Assembly (NCBI GenBank): GCA_024072375.1
Contig: CP099617.1
Coordinates: forward strand, 2,398,001-2,462,000
DNA length: 64,000 nt
Direction of reading: 5' to 3'
Origin: Sphingomonadaceae bacterium OTU29LAMAA1
GTDB taxonomy: Bacteria; Pseudomonadota; Alphaproteobacteria; Sphingomonadales; Sphingomonadaceae
Shown: positions 50,001 to 57,675 of the stretch, in pieces
Numbering within the stretch: position 1 is the stretch's first letter
How the letters are laid out: every line of letters starts with the position of its first letter
Position numbers and translations under genes: made by a program
The notes under the pieces: model-generated
Databases searched by the model: none
What the model saw: only the letters and a program-made list of their open reading frames with translations
Told to the model about the DNA's origin: nothing

Positions 50001-50328
50001 TGTCGGTGAAGCTGTCGAAGCCCGATGCCTCGATCGTGAAGGTGTAATTGCCCTGCGGCAGTGCGGGCACGCGGAACGTGCCGTCGTTGCCGGTGGTGAC
50101 GGTGCGGGTGAAGCCCTGGTCGTTCGACGTGACGGTCACGGTCGCGCCGGCGATCGGCTGGCCGCTGGTGCTCTGGATGCGACCCGTCGCGTTGACCTGG
50201 CTGTAATCCTGTGCGGCCGCCGGTGCGGCCACGGCGAACGCGCCGAGGCCGGCGCCAACCAGCGCCAGCGCCTGGAGCGCCGTGCTGCCGCGCAACGACT
50301 TCCGCGCGAAGTTAAGTGTGTTGATCAT
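47089..50328 (-). CDS. TonB-dependent receptor, Oar-like
   Basis: 1079 residues. Signal peptide (ALAL...AVAAPAAAQ), then a carboxypeptidase-regulatory-like domain (about 30-110: QSTSGQPIAGATVTVTSNDQGFTRTV), a TonB-box-like GDIVVTAG, plug domain and a 22-strand outer-membrane barrel ending in FGVNF. These Oar-like receptors import large ligands or act in surface attachment; the ligand is unknown. The ATG at 50328 has GAGGG upstream. No substrate-binding partner gene or ferric-uptake regulator site was seen nearby. Confidence 0.93.
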   Translation of the reverse strand: MINTLNFARKSLRGSTALQALALVGAGLGAFAVAAPAAAQDYSQVNATGRIQSTSGQPIAGATVTVTSNDQGFTRTVTTGNDGTFRVPALPQGNYTFTIEASGFDSFTDNNVGLNQAGAANQFTLSPAGSASTSADGGDIVVTAGRVQTVDFNRNTTGAVINLGELATRVPVARDITSVILLAPGTQTGDPAFGNVPSIAGSSVSENTFYINGLNITNFTTGIGANTVPFDFYQSVEVKTGGIPAEFGRFTGGFVNATTKSGSNEFHGGVTFNWEPDDLRAKSPNTYATDNDSRFNERKEFIAQLSGPIIKDHLFFYGIYNSRNIVSGVGSTGTVTAATTGANGCSTYTTLCAAYPGPATAGLALAGTGFTRSTTNSPFYGGKIDAVIVDGQRLEFTYFNTESTTRNDTFGNATYTLASGGRYNPNTNQPGRYASSSVSRGGGENYVGRYTGTFTDWLTLSAAYGRSYQRGDSTSSTPNFPSISDQRSGGTVSIGNPTGNSTFEEARREFYRADADLYFNLLGSHHIRGGYDRENLRDRSETLANGNYQLVYANSGPNGDGTVTTPNTQYVYRRFFRNGGLFTTKGEAYYLQDNWILFSNRLNITAGVRNDRFTNKNADGETFFNSGDNWAPRISASFDPIGDGRTKVFGSFNRYFLPVATNTNVRLAGPELDYDQYYVLAGVNSDSTPIYGAPIAISGSQATACPTLAIEPTAGGVRNCVVRSDGTSPPFASLVSSNLSAQSTDEYQVGFEQRLGARMKFSAFYTQRDLGVSLEDAYIDAGVQSYCRRTQTGTVLASCLATFSGAHQYALLNPGKDVTVVLDGSALDGREVTLTAADIGLPKAKRSYKAMTFTFDREFDGVWSLAANYTYSKNVGNIEGGVRSDNGQTDSGLTTNFDYPALVNGAYGYLPTHNAHNIKVYGSYQINDLINVGLNVQATSPRKYGCIGRVPTSVDGGNAGAYGAAGFYCITDAAGNIQTQGPYTVNTNVGGVTGRLTPRGSVFENDWQTTVNLDVGLKIPTDAFDAQLRLSIFNLLNDKAVFDRQELGTTGPGAPSPNYGLPLTYQTPRFVRVQFGVNF

Positions 50329-50406
50329 GTTTTTCCCTCGCTTGACCCGAAATGGTCGCGACCCGCTGTGACGGTGCCGGTTTCGGGCAGTGCCTAGCCC
50401 CCTTTC

Positions 50407-50422
50407 AGCCGCGCGAGCGGCT
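50407..50422 (-). other. GNRA-like hairpin in the TonB receptor leader
   Basis: AGCCGC-GCGA-GCGGCT, a 6-bp stem with a GCGA-type tetraloop, lies 79 nt before the receptor ATG within its probable 5' untranslated region. It could be a regulatory structure; nothing more can be said. Confidence 0.4.
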
Positions 50423-50505
50423 CCCAAGGGCCATGGGAAGAAGGAATGAGGCCGGACTAATTAGCTGTAAAGACGCCATTCATCTTAGAGGCGCCTTTAA
50501 CGTGC

Positions 50506-50536
50506 AGTGTAGCGAAAAAGACACAATTATTGTCAT
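50506..50536 (-). promoter_or_regulatory. Possible TonB receptor promoter with palindrome
   Basis: On the minus strand ATGACA (50531-50536) and TACACT (50506-50511) lie 19 nt apart in an A/T-rich island, with the palindrome ACAAT-T-ATTGT at 50523-50533 between. The 418-nt gap 50329-50746 otherwise holds only the leader hairpin and no open frame with support. Prediction is weak. Confidence 0.35.
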
Positions 50537-50746
50537 ACCAGATTGCCGCACTGCACAAAGATTATGCGGAGCCGCCGATTACCGGATGAATCTGCCAAAA
50601 ATTGAAGCACGGTCGTTGGCCTTTCTGACCTTCCGCCGGTCCGGATGGTCATCGGTCGGTCGACGATCGGCGAGGCTGGGCGGCTCGATCGATGCTGTGC
50701 ACCCAAGTCATTGCGCCGCGCCGAAAGACACCCGACATTGCCCGTC

Positions 50747-53224
50747 ATGAAAGCGGCGGTCACCGCGGTCCTGGGACCCACCAACACCGGCAAGACGCAT
50801 CTCGCGGTCGAGCGGATGTGCGCGCATTCCAGCGGCATCATGGGGTTTCCCCTGCGATTGCTGGCGCGCGAGGTGTACGACCGGGTCGTCAAGCTGAAGG
50901 GCGCGGATCAGGTCGCGCTGGTCACCGGCGAGGAGAAGATCGCGCCACCCAACGCGCGCTGGCACCTGTGCACGGTCGAATCGATGCCCGAACACGACGC
51001 CGCCTTCGTCGCGCTGGACGAGGCGCAGCTGGGGACCGATGCGGAGCGGGGACATGTCTTCACCGACCGGCTGCTGCGGCGTCGCGGGCGGGAGGAAACG
51101 ATGATCCTGGGATCGGAGGCGCTGCGCCCGATGATCCGCGATCTGGTGCCGGATGCCGAAATCGTCGGACGGCCGCGCTTTTCGAAGCTGACGTACGCGG
51201 GCGCGAAGAAGATCAGCCGCTTGCCTAAGCGCTCGGCGATCGTCGCGTTCAGCGCGGAGGAGGTCTATGCCGTCGCCGAGATGCTGCGCCGGCTGCGCGG
51301 TGGTGCAGCGGTGGTGATGGGCGCGCTGTCACCGCGTACCCGCAACGCGCAGGTTGCAATGTTTCAGGCTGGCGAAGTCGATTATCTGGTCGCGACGGAT
51401 GCGATCGGCATGGGCCTGAACATGGACGTCGCGCATGTCGCCTTCGCCGGGCTGCACAAGTTCGACGGGCGCCGCAACCGCCGACTGACCGTGGCAGAAA
51501 TGGCGCAGATCGCCGGCCGGGCCGGACGCCACCAGCGCGACGGCACCTTCGGCGGCGTCGTCGAGGAGGGACCCGGCGCATTCCTGCCCGAAGAGGTGTT
51601 CGCGATCGAGGAGCATCGCTTTCCGCGGATCGAGCATCTGTACTGGCGCAACGGCGAACCCGACTTCTCCAGCGTCGACGCGCTGATCGCCAGTCTGGAG
51701 CGAAGGCCGGAGCCGGGCGTGCTGCTGCCGTCGCCACAGTCTACCGATCTAGCCGTGCTGAAGCGGCTCGCCGACGAACCGTGGGTCCGCGACCGGTCGC
51801 GATCGCCGGCGATGGTCAAGCGATTGTGGGCGGCGTGCGGCCTGCCCGATTTCCGCAAGCTCGGCATCGATCCGCACGCCCGCTTCGTCAGCCGTGTCTT
51901 CGGCTATCTGTCCGAGGGGCGCGGCGTCATCCCCAACCAATGGTTCGCCGACGAGGTGACCCGGCTCGATACGATCGCAGGGGATGTCGAGACGATCGCC
52001 GGGCGGATCGCAGCGATCCGCAGCTGGGCCTACATCGCCCAGCGCCCCGACTGGCTGGCCGATCCCGCATACGGCGCCGAGCGCACCCGCCAGATCGAGG
52101 AGCGGCTGTCCGATGGGCTGCACGCCAGCCTGACCCAGCGGTTCGTCGACAAGCGCACCACGGCACTGATCCGCCAGATCGGTGCCGATGCCAGCCTGCT
52201 ACCGGTATTGATCGGGCCGGAGGGCGAGGTGCTGGTCGAGGATCATCCGATCGGCCGGCTCGACGGCTTTCGTTTCACCGTCGATCCCGCCGCCCGGGCA
52301 GGCGATCGCCGTCTGTTACTGGCCGCCGCGGAGAAGCGGCTGGCGGGCGAGCGCACGCGCCGTGGTGAAGCATTGGTCGGCGCCGAGGACGCCGCCTTCA
52401 TGCTGGATGGCCCTGCGATCAGATGGGGTGGCCATACCGTGGCGCAACTGACGCCCGGGCCGTCGCTGGCCCGGCCGCAGATCAGGCTGGATCGCGACCT
52501 CGACTGCCTGACAAAACCACAGCGCGAGGCGGTGCAGACGCGGCTGGCCCGCTGGCTGGGCGCTATGCTGGCGAAGTATCTGCCCGTCCTGCCCGCGCTG
52601 TCCGAAGCCGCACGCGACCCCGAGGCCACCCCGGCGCTGCGTGTCGTCGCGGGCGAACTGGAAGCGACGGGAGGGCTGTTCCCGAGACTGGGTTTGCGCG
52701 AACCGCTGGACGCGCTCGACCAGGACGAGCGCAAGCGGTTGCGCAAGATCGGCATCACCATCGGCGCACTCGATCTTTTCGATCCCCGGCTGCTGAAGCC
52801 CGCGGCGGCACGTTGGCGCCTGGCGCTGCTCGCGGTCCGCGGAACGGTACCGGCCTCGCCGCGCGAGGGCGCGAGTGTGCTGCCTCGAGGTGCGCCGGGC
52901 GCGACGCTCGCTACCGGGTTCCGCCCGCTCGCCGCACAGGCGGTACGCGTCGATCTGGTCGAGCGGATCGCGCGCGCCGCGCACGACGCGCGGCAGGGCC
53001 GCAAGCCGTTCGCGCCCGATCCGGCGCTGGCGACATCGATGGGCGTGGAAACGGCGACGTTCGAGCGGCTGATGGCCGAACTCGGTTTCCGCACCGTTCG
53101 CAGGGACGGGCAGGACGTCCCGGCATGGGTATGGCACGGCCGGCGCCCGCCCAAACGCGAGGAGCGACCCGCACCACCGCCGACGGGTGCGTTCGCGGCA
53201 CTGGCGAGCTGGCGCCATGGCTGA
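50747..53224 (+). CDS. SUV3-like superfamily 2 RNA helicase
   Basis: 825 residues. Walker A LGPTNTGKTHLA (residues 9-20), DEAQ motif FVALDEAQLG, motif III LGSEALRPM, and motif VI region QIAGRAGRHQRDGTFGGVV match the SUV3/Mgm101-type degradosome helicase of mitochondria and alphaproteobacteria. The C-terminal half (after about 560) holds SUV3 C-terminal repeats. Probably part of RNA turnover. The ATG at 50747 gives the normal N-terminus. It overlaps the S4 gene by 8 nt. Confidence 0.93.
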   Translation: MKAAVTAVLGPTNTGKTHLAVERMCAHSSGIMGFPLRLLAREVYDRVVKLKGADQVALVTGEEKIAPPNARWHLCTVESMPEHDAAFVALDEAQLGTDAERGHVFTDRLLRRRGREETMILGSEALRPMIRDLVPDAEIVGRPRFSKLTYAGAKKISRLPKRSAIVAFSAEEVYAVAEMLRRLRGGAAVVMGALSPRTRNAQVAMFQAGEVDYLVATDAIGMGLNMDVAHVAFAGLHKFDGRRNRRLTVAEMAQIAGRAGRHQRDGTFGGVVEEGPGAFLPEEVFAIEEHRFPRIEHLYWRNGEPDFSSVDALIASLERRPEPGVLLPSPQSTDLAVLKRLADEPWVRDRSRSPAMVKRLWAACGLPDFRKLGIDPHARFVSRVFGYLSEGRGVIPNQWFADEVTRLDTIAGDVETIAGRIAAIRSWAYIAQRPDWLADPAYGAERTRQIEERLSDGLHASLTQRFVDKRTTALIRQIGADASLLPVLIGPEGEVLVEDHPIGRLDGFRFTVDPAARAGDRRLLLAAAEKRLAGERTRRGEALVGAEDAAFMLDGPAIRWGGHTVAQLTPGPSLARPQIRLDRDLDCLTKPQREAVQTRLARWLGAMLAKYLPVLPALSEAARDPEATPALRVVAGELEATGGLFPRLGLREPLDALDQDERKRLRKIGITIGALDLFDPRLLKPAAARWRLALLAVRGTVPASPREGASVLPRGAPGATLATGFRPLAAQAVRVDLVERIARAAHDARQGRKPFAPDPALATSMGVETATFERLMAELGFRTVRRDGQDVPAWVWHGRRPPKREERPAPPPTGAFAALASWRHG

Positions 53225-53510
53225 AGCGAGCATGCGCCTCGACCGCTTTCTGTGGTTCGTGCGGATCGCCAAGACGCGGCAGCGTGCGCAGGAGATCGCC
53301 TGCGATGGCCGCATGCGGATCGACGGACGGGTCGTAGATCGCAGCGCTGCGCCGGTGCGCATCGGCAATATCCTGACCTTTGCATCCGGTGATCGCGTGC
53401 GCGTGTTGCGGGTCGAGGCGCTGCCGGCACGACGTGGCCCCGCGCCCGAGGCGCAGGCCTGTTATCAAGAGCTGGTTGCAAACGTATCGCAACCGTCCCC
53501 TATCGATTGA
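53217..53510 (+). CDS. S4 domain RNA-binding protein (HslR-like)
   Basis: 97 residues. S4 domain MRLDRFLWFVRIAKTRQRAQEIACDGRMRIDGRVV, then an RQ-rich tail; similar to Hsp15 (HslR), which binds stalled 50S subunits with nascent chain tRNA. The ATG at 53217 overlaps the helicase end by 8 nt, so the two RNA proteins are probably coupled. Confidence 0.88.
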   Translation: MAEASMRLDRFLWFVRIAKTRQRAQEIACDGRMRIDGRVVDRSAAPVRIGNILTFASGDRVRVLRVEALPARRGPAPEAQACYQELVANVSQPSPID

Positions 53511-53617
53511 CGTGAGGGGGAACGGGGCATAGCAGCCTCGCGTTCATATCCGGCTTCGCGTGGAGCCCGTTACCCCGCTCCGCAGGGAGCAAATTATCAA
53601 GGCCGCAAGGAACGCCC

Positions 53618-53959
53618 ATGACCTACGTCGTCACCGATGCCTGCATCCGCTGCAAGTATATGGACTGCGTCGAGGTATGTCCGGTCGACTGCTTCTACGA
53701 GGGCGAGAACATGCTCGTCATCAATCCCAGCGAGTGCATCGACTGCGGCGTCTGCGAACCGGAATGCCCGGCCGAGGCGATCCTGCCGGATACCGAATCC
53801 GGGCTGGAGCAATGGCTGGAGCTTAACACGACCTTCTCCGCGCAATGGCCCAACGTGACGCGCAAGCTGGACCAGACGCCGCCCGATGCGGATACGATGA
53901 AGGGCGTCGAGAATAAGTACGACCAGTTCTTCTCGCCGGAACCGGGCACGGGCGATTAA
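53618..53959 (+). CDS. fdxA: Seven-iron ferredoxin FdxA
   Basis: 113 residues. The 3Fe-4S and 4Fe-4S clusters are bound by [17 protein letters not shown] and [12 protein letters not shown]. This ferredoxin family is common in alphaproteobacteria and serves in electron transfer under low oxygen. The ATG at 53618 follows a purine-rich stretch. The 107-nt gap before it shows a likely promoter but nothing specific. Confidence 0.96.
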   Translation: MTYVVTDACIRCKYMDCVEVCPVDCFYEGENMLVINPSECIDCGVCEPECPAEAILPDTESGLEQWLELNTTFSAQWPNVTRKLDQTPPDADTMKGVENKYDQFFSPEPGTGD

Positions 53960-54047
53960 GTCGCGGATTTCGCGGGCATGAGGCAGCGTCGCTGACTGAT
54001 CCGCGCTGGTAATTTTATTGCGAGTATGTTAAAAGGGTCCATGACGG

Positions 54048-54063
54048 GCATGACGAGTCATGC
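54048..54063. promoter_or_regulatory. Palindrome in the carD leader
   Basis: GCATGAC-GA-GTCATGC, a perfect 7-bp inverted repeat just downstream of the A/T-rich probable carD promoter (TATGTTAAAA, 54025-54034) and 102 nt before its ATG. A candidate operator or RNA hairpin. Confidence 0.4.
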
Positions 54064-54164
54064 CTGCTCAGGAGACACTCGTACCAACCATCCTCGTCGG
54101 TCCGACAGCGGTTTGCCGCCACGGGCCGTCCATGACGAGCGATGCGATCCAGAAAGGCCCGTTC

Positions 54165-54698
54165 ATGGCTGCCAAGGCATTGTCCTTCGATGTCGGTGAT
54201 TACGTTGTTTATCCGAAGCATGGCGTCGGCCGTGTGATCGAGCTGCAAAAGCAGGAGATCGCCGGAACCAGCCTGGAGCTGTATGTGCTCCGCTTCGAAA
54301 AGGAGCGCATGACGCTCCGCGTCCCCACCAACAAGGCCGAGTCGGTCGGCATGCGCAAGCTGTCGTCGGACAAGACGATGCGCGAGGCGATGGAGACGCT
54401 GAAGGGCAAGCCCAAGGTCAAGCGCACCATGTGGTCGCGCCGCGCGCAGGAATATGAGGCGAAGATCAATTCGGGCGACCTTGCGTCGATCGCCGAAGTG
54501 GTCCGCGACCTGTTCCGCGCCGACGACCAGCCCGAGCAGAGCTATTCCGAGCGCCAGATATTTGAAGCGGCGTGCAGCCGCCTCGCCCGCGAACTCGCCG
54601 CGATGGAAGAGGTCGACGAGCCCAAGGCACAGGAAAAGATCCTCGAGATCCTCCGCGCCGCGGCCGCGATCTACAACAAGGAGAAGGTGCCGGCATAA
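54165..54698 (+). CDS. carD: CarD/CdnL family transcription regulator
   Basis: 177 residues. N-terminal RNA-polymerase-binding Tudor-like domain (LSFDVGDYVVYPKHGVGRV, then LELYVLRFEKERMTLRVP), C-terminal helical domain (TMWSRRAQEYEAKI, VVRDLFRADDQPEQSYSERQIFEAA). CarD stabilises open promoter complexes, notably rRNA promoters. ATG at 54165 has AAAGG 7 nt upstream; an upstream in-frame ATG at 54060 lacks support. Confidence 0.95.
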   Translation: MAAKALSFDVGDYVVYPKHGVGRVIELQKQEIAGTSLELYVLRFEKERMTLRVPTNKAESVGMRKLSSDKTMREAMETLKGKPKVKRTMWSRRAQEYEAKINSGDLASIAEVVRDLFRADDQPEQSYSERQIFEAACSRLARELAAMEEVDEPKAQEKILEILRAAAAIYNKEKVPA

Positions 54699-54727
54699 CG
54701 CCGGGGCTTTCGCCAGAGCTTATCAAG

Positions 54728-54755
54728 AGGCGGTCCTGCGAAGGGCCGCCTTTTT
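54728..54755 (+). terminator. Intrinsic terminator of carD
   Basis: AGGCGGTCC-TGCGAA-GGGCCGCCT, a 9-bp stem with one G-U pair, followed by TTTT. It lies 29 nt after the carD stop. The remaining gap to 54929 contains TATAAC at 54893-54898, a possible promoter element of the next gene. Confidence 0.85.
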
Positions 54756-54929
54756 CGTTGTGGGGGCTGGGCCCGGCCCGCGGAGCGGGCGCCGATGCGC
54801 ATGAACATGCGGATTCGCAGACGAGAGCGTCACGCGTCTCCAATCCACATAACCTACCCCATATTCGCCGTTTACAACCGTAGACGATCCACTGTATCGC
54901 TCGGCTATAACAGCTGAGGATGCCGTTCG

Positions 54930-55658
54930 ATGAAGTATCTCGCACTCGCCCTGATCCCCCTCGCCGCCGCCGGCGCGTTCGCCGCGGAACGCGACAAGGG
55001 GCCGGGTCTGCCGGGACAGCGCGACGGCAACGCACTGGTCTATGCCGCGCGCGGCTTCGACACCGTCAGTCTCGGCGGCGCCGCCCGCGTGCTGGTCCAT
55101 ACCGGCCCCGCCTTCTCCGTCCGCGCCGAGGGGCCGGCGGGCGCATTCGCCAACTTTCGCGTCGCGGTGAAGGATCGGACGCTGGAAGTTGGCCGCCGCT
55201 ACGAAGGCCGTAGCCAGTACAAGCTGGAAGACCGCATCGTCGTCCACGTCACGCTGCCTGCGCTCGCCGGGGCCAGCGTCGGCGGTTCGGGCAGCATCGC
55301 CGCCGACCGCGCCGGCGGCGCACGCTTTGCGGGTGCGGTCGGTGGATCGGGGTCGCTGCGCATCGCACGGCTCGATGCACAGAAGGCCGAATTGAGCATC
55401 GGCGGATCGGGCGAGATCGCGGCGGCAGGCAACGTCCGTGCGCTTGAGGCGAACGTCGGCGGTTCGGGCCGGATCGTCGCTCCCGGTCTGCGCGCTACCA
55501 GTGCCGAGGTGTCTGTCGGTGGATCGGGCAGCGTTCGTGCCCTCGTCGCCGGTCCAGCCGAGGTATCGATGGCTGGCAGCGGCACCGTCGATCTGGGGCC
55601 GCAGGCGCGCTGCGAAGTGAGCAAGATCGGTAGCGGCACGGTGCGCTGCGGGCGTTGA
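54930..55658 (+). CDS. DUF2807 (GIN domain) beta-solenoid protein 1
   Basis: 242 residues, signal peptide ending AGAFA. The rest is DUF2807: repeated short GSG turns about every 20 residues (VGGSGS, GGSGE, VGGSGR, GGSGS, AGSGT, GSGT) forming a right-handed beta solenoid, ending with two conserved cysteines (RC and VRC near the C-terminus). Family proteins are found in adhesins and stress-linked loci with a domain called head GIN. First of three such genes in a row. Expected in the periplasm or on the cell surface. Confidence 0.85.
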   Translation: MKYLALALIPLAAAGAFAAERDKGPGLPGQRDGNALVYAARGFDTVSLGGAARVLVHTGPAFSVRAEGPAGAFANFRVAVKDRTLEVGRRYEGRSQYKLEDRIVVHVTLPALAGASVGGSGSIAADRAGGARFAGAVGGSGSLRIARLDAQKAELSIGGSGEIAAAGNVRALEANVGGSGRIVAPGLRATSAEVSVGGSGSVRALVAGPAEVSMAGSGTVDLGPQARCEVSKIGSGTVRCGR

Positions 55659-55673
55659 TCGCCAGCTTGCCTA

Positions 55674-55715
55674 TCCTCCCGATGTGTATTATATAGACAA
55701 TACACATCGGGAGGA
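55674..55715 (+). promoter_or_regulatory. Long inverted repeat overlapping the second DUF2807 RBS
   Basis: Two perfect 16-nt arms (55674-55689 and 55700-55715) separated by 10 nt, TCCTCCCGATGTGTAT and its complement. The right arm contains GGGAGG, the Shine-Dalgarno of the next gene, so the RNA hairpin could hide it. The inner ATGTG...CACAT resembles the dyads bound by PadR-type repressors; both readings are hypotheses. Confidence 0.75.
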
Positions 55716-55722
55716 ACGGGTG

Positions 55723-56448
55723 ATGCGCAACGGAGCGATCGTGATGCTGGCGGCGGTTTCGCTGGCCGGATGTTCCATCGGTAACGACGACGGCCCGGGC
55801 ATCGCGCCGACCGGCAGCGGCACGACCCGCGCCTACCCCGCCGAAGCGTTCGACACGATCGCCCTGAACGGCAGCGACGACGTCGACGTCCGGGCTGGCC
55901 CCGCCTTCTCCGTCCGCGCCGAAGGTCCGTCCGACGAGCTCGACACGTTGCGGATCGCCCGGGACGGCAGCACGCTATCGATCGGACGCCATAACCGCCT
56001 GTTCGGCTGGGGCAGCAGGGACAAGGTCAAGGTCTACGTCACCCTGCCCCGTCTGGGCGAGGCGAACATCGCGGGATCGGGCACGATGGCAGTCGATCGG
56101 ATCGAGGGCGACCGGTTCGCGGCGAACGTTGCCGGATCGGGCGACCTCAACGTCGCGGCGCTGCGCGTCGACCGGGCGGAGGTCTCGATCGCGGGATCGG
56201 GCAACGTCCGCGCCGGCGGCACGATCCGGCGGCTGGAAGCGAATATCGCCGGATCGGGAAGCCTCGACGCCGCCGGTCTGCGCGCCGGAGAGGCGGAGGT
56301 GTCGATCGCCGGATCGGGCGACGTTCGCGCGGCGGTGAATGGCCCTGCACAGATCAGCATGCTGGGATCCGGCGATGTCGACCTTGGTCCGCAGGCGATC
56401 TGCAAGGTGTCGAAGATGGGATCCGGCTCGGTTCGCTGCGCACGATAG
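55723..56448 (+). CDS. DUF2807 (GIN domain) lipoprotein 2
   Basis: 241 residues with a lipobox SLAGC (signal peptidase II), so membrane-anchored. Same beta-solenoid with GSG turns (AGSGT, AGSGD, AGSGN, AGSGS, AGSGD) and the same pair of C-terminal cysteines (ICK and VRC). The ATG at 55723 follows GGAGG within the inverted repeat. Lies 64 nt after the first and 49 nt before the third family member. Confidence 0.85.
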   Translation: MRNGAIVMLAAVSLAGCSIGNDDGPGIAPTGSGTTRAYPAEAFDTIALNGSDDVDVRAGPAFSVRAEGPSDELDTLRIARDGSTLSIGRHNRLFGWGSRDKVKVYVTLPRLGEANIAGSGTMAVDRIEGDRFAANVAGSGDLNVAALRVDRAEVSIAGSGNVRAGGTIRRLEANIAGSGSLDAAGLRAGEAEVSIAGSGDVRAAVNGPAQISMLGSGDVDLGPQAICKVSKMGSGSVRCAR

Positions 56449-56497
56449 GGGCTGCGCGGGACTTGCCCCGGCCGCGCGGCAATGCGACGTTCGGGCC

Positions 56498-57199
56498 ATG
56501 TTCCGCATCCTCATCGCGCTCCCGCTGCTGGTCCCCGCCGTCGCCTCGGCCGACGAGCGCCGCATCGATCTCGGCAGCTTCGAAAAAATGCGGGTCAACG
56601 GCGCGTTCGATGTCACCGTCACCACCGGCGGTGCACCGGGTGCGACGGTGATCGCCGATCGCGGCGTGATCGGCGACATCGACCTCCATGCCGAAGGAAC
56701 GACGTTGACCATCCGCCGCAGCACGATCGGGCGCTGGAGCGAACAGACGCAGGCGACGGCAACCGCGCCGGTCAGGATCATGGTGACCACGCCGCGATTG
56801 ATCGGCCTCACGGTGGTCGGCGGTAGCCGGGTGACGGTATCGAAGCTGAAGGGCACGCGCATCGATCTGGCGGCGACGGGCAACGGTGCCATCGCCGCCG
56901 GTTCGGTCGAGGGAGACCAGCTCAACGTCCAGCTGATCGGCGAGGGCAAGGTCAGCGTCGCCGGACGCGTCGCCAATGCGCGGCTGCTCGCCAACGGGTC
57001 GGGCACGATCGATGCAGCCGGACTGGATGCCGGCGATCTCGGCGTGCACCTGGACGGGCTCGGCACGATCAGCGCCCGTGCGCGCTATACCGCGCAGGTG
57101 TCGAGCACCGGACTGGGGACGATTACCGTCGCCGGCCGTCCGAAATGCCGCGTCACCGCCAGTGCCGGCGCGCCGGTGACGTGCGGCACTGCGAACTGA
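56498..57199 (+). CDS. DUF2807 (GIN domain) beta-solenoid protein 3
   Basis: 233 residues, signal peptide ending VASA. The DUF2807 pattern is weaker (GGSRV, GNGAI, GEGKV, GSGTI, GLGTI), suggesting older divergence, but the two C-terminal cysteines (KCR, VTCG) persist. The ATG at 56498 follows a G-rich stretch. Completes the three-gene group; no transporter or regulator gene is beside it. Confidence 0.83.
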   Translation: MFRILIALPLLVPAVASADERRIDLGSFEKMRVNGAFDVTVTTGGAPGATVIADRGVIGDIDLHAEGTTLTIRRSTIGRWSEQTQATATAPVRIMVTTPRLIGLTVVGGSRVTVSKLKGTRIDLAATGNGAIAAGSVEGDQLNVQLIGEGKVSVAGRVANARLLANGSGTIDAAGLDAGDLGVHLDGLGTISARARYTAQVSSTGLGTITVAGRPKCRVTASAGAPVTCGTAN

Positions 57200-57218
57200 G
57201 CGCGGATCGCAGCAAGGA

Positions 57219-57620
57219 TCAGATCAGGGCCAGTTCCGCAAGCTTTCCGACCAGCGCGGGCGGCATCGCGGCAAGGCCATCCGCCTCGCCGCCGAGATCG
57301 ACGGGGGCATCCGCCGCCTCCAGATAGCGCCAGCCCTGATGCGCGCGCTTGGGACGGGCCTGCACCAGCACCAGCGCCGGATCGATATGGATCGCGACGC
57401 GCCCACCCTCCGCCTCGCCGAAGCCGAGGATCGGCGAGCGCGCCACCAGCTGATGCTTGAGGATCCAGAACAGCGATCCCTGTCCCGCCACCTCCTCATG
57501 CCGCTTGGGCAGATAGCGCGTGGTCAGGAACACCGGGCCATCGGCGGCGCGTAGCGTCAGCCGCTCGGCAAGATGATCGACGCTCGCCGCGCCGAAGGCC
57601 ACTTTCGTCAGGTGCAACAT
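57219..57620 (-). CDS. DUF1489 family protein
   Basis: 133 residues. The start MLHLTKVAFGAASVDHLAERL and the later PKRHEEVAGQGSLFWILKHQLVARSPILGFGEAEGG are the DUF1489 family blocks. It is a small soluble protein of unknown function, found in most alphaproteobacteria. Convergent with the last DUF2807 gene across 20 nt. Confidence 0.9.
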   Translation of the reverse strand: MLHLTKVAFGAASVDHLAERLTLRAADGPVFLTTRYLPKRHEEVAGQGSLFWILKHQLVARSPILGFGEAEGGRVAIHIDPALVLVQARPKRAHQGWRYLEAADAPVDLGGEADGLAAMPPALVGKLAELALI

Positions 57621-57675
57621 GAACTTGCGATGTGGGTTAGCAGCGCATCACCCGCAAGACGCGCCGTGACCGACG

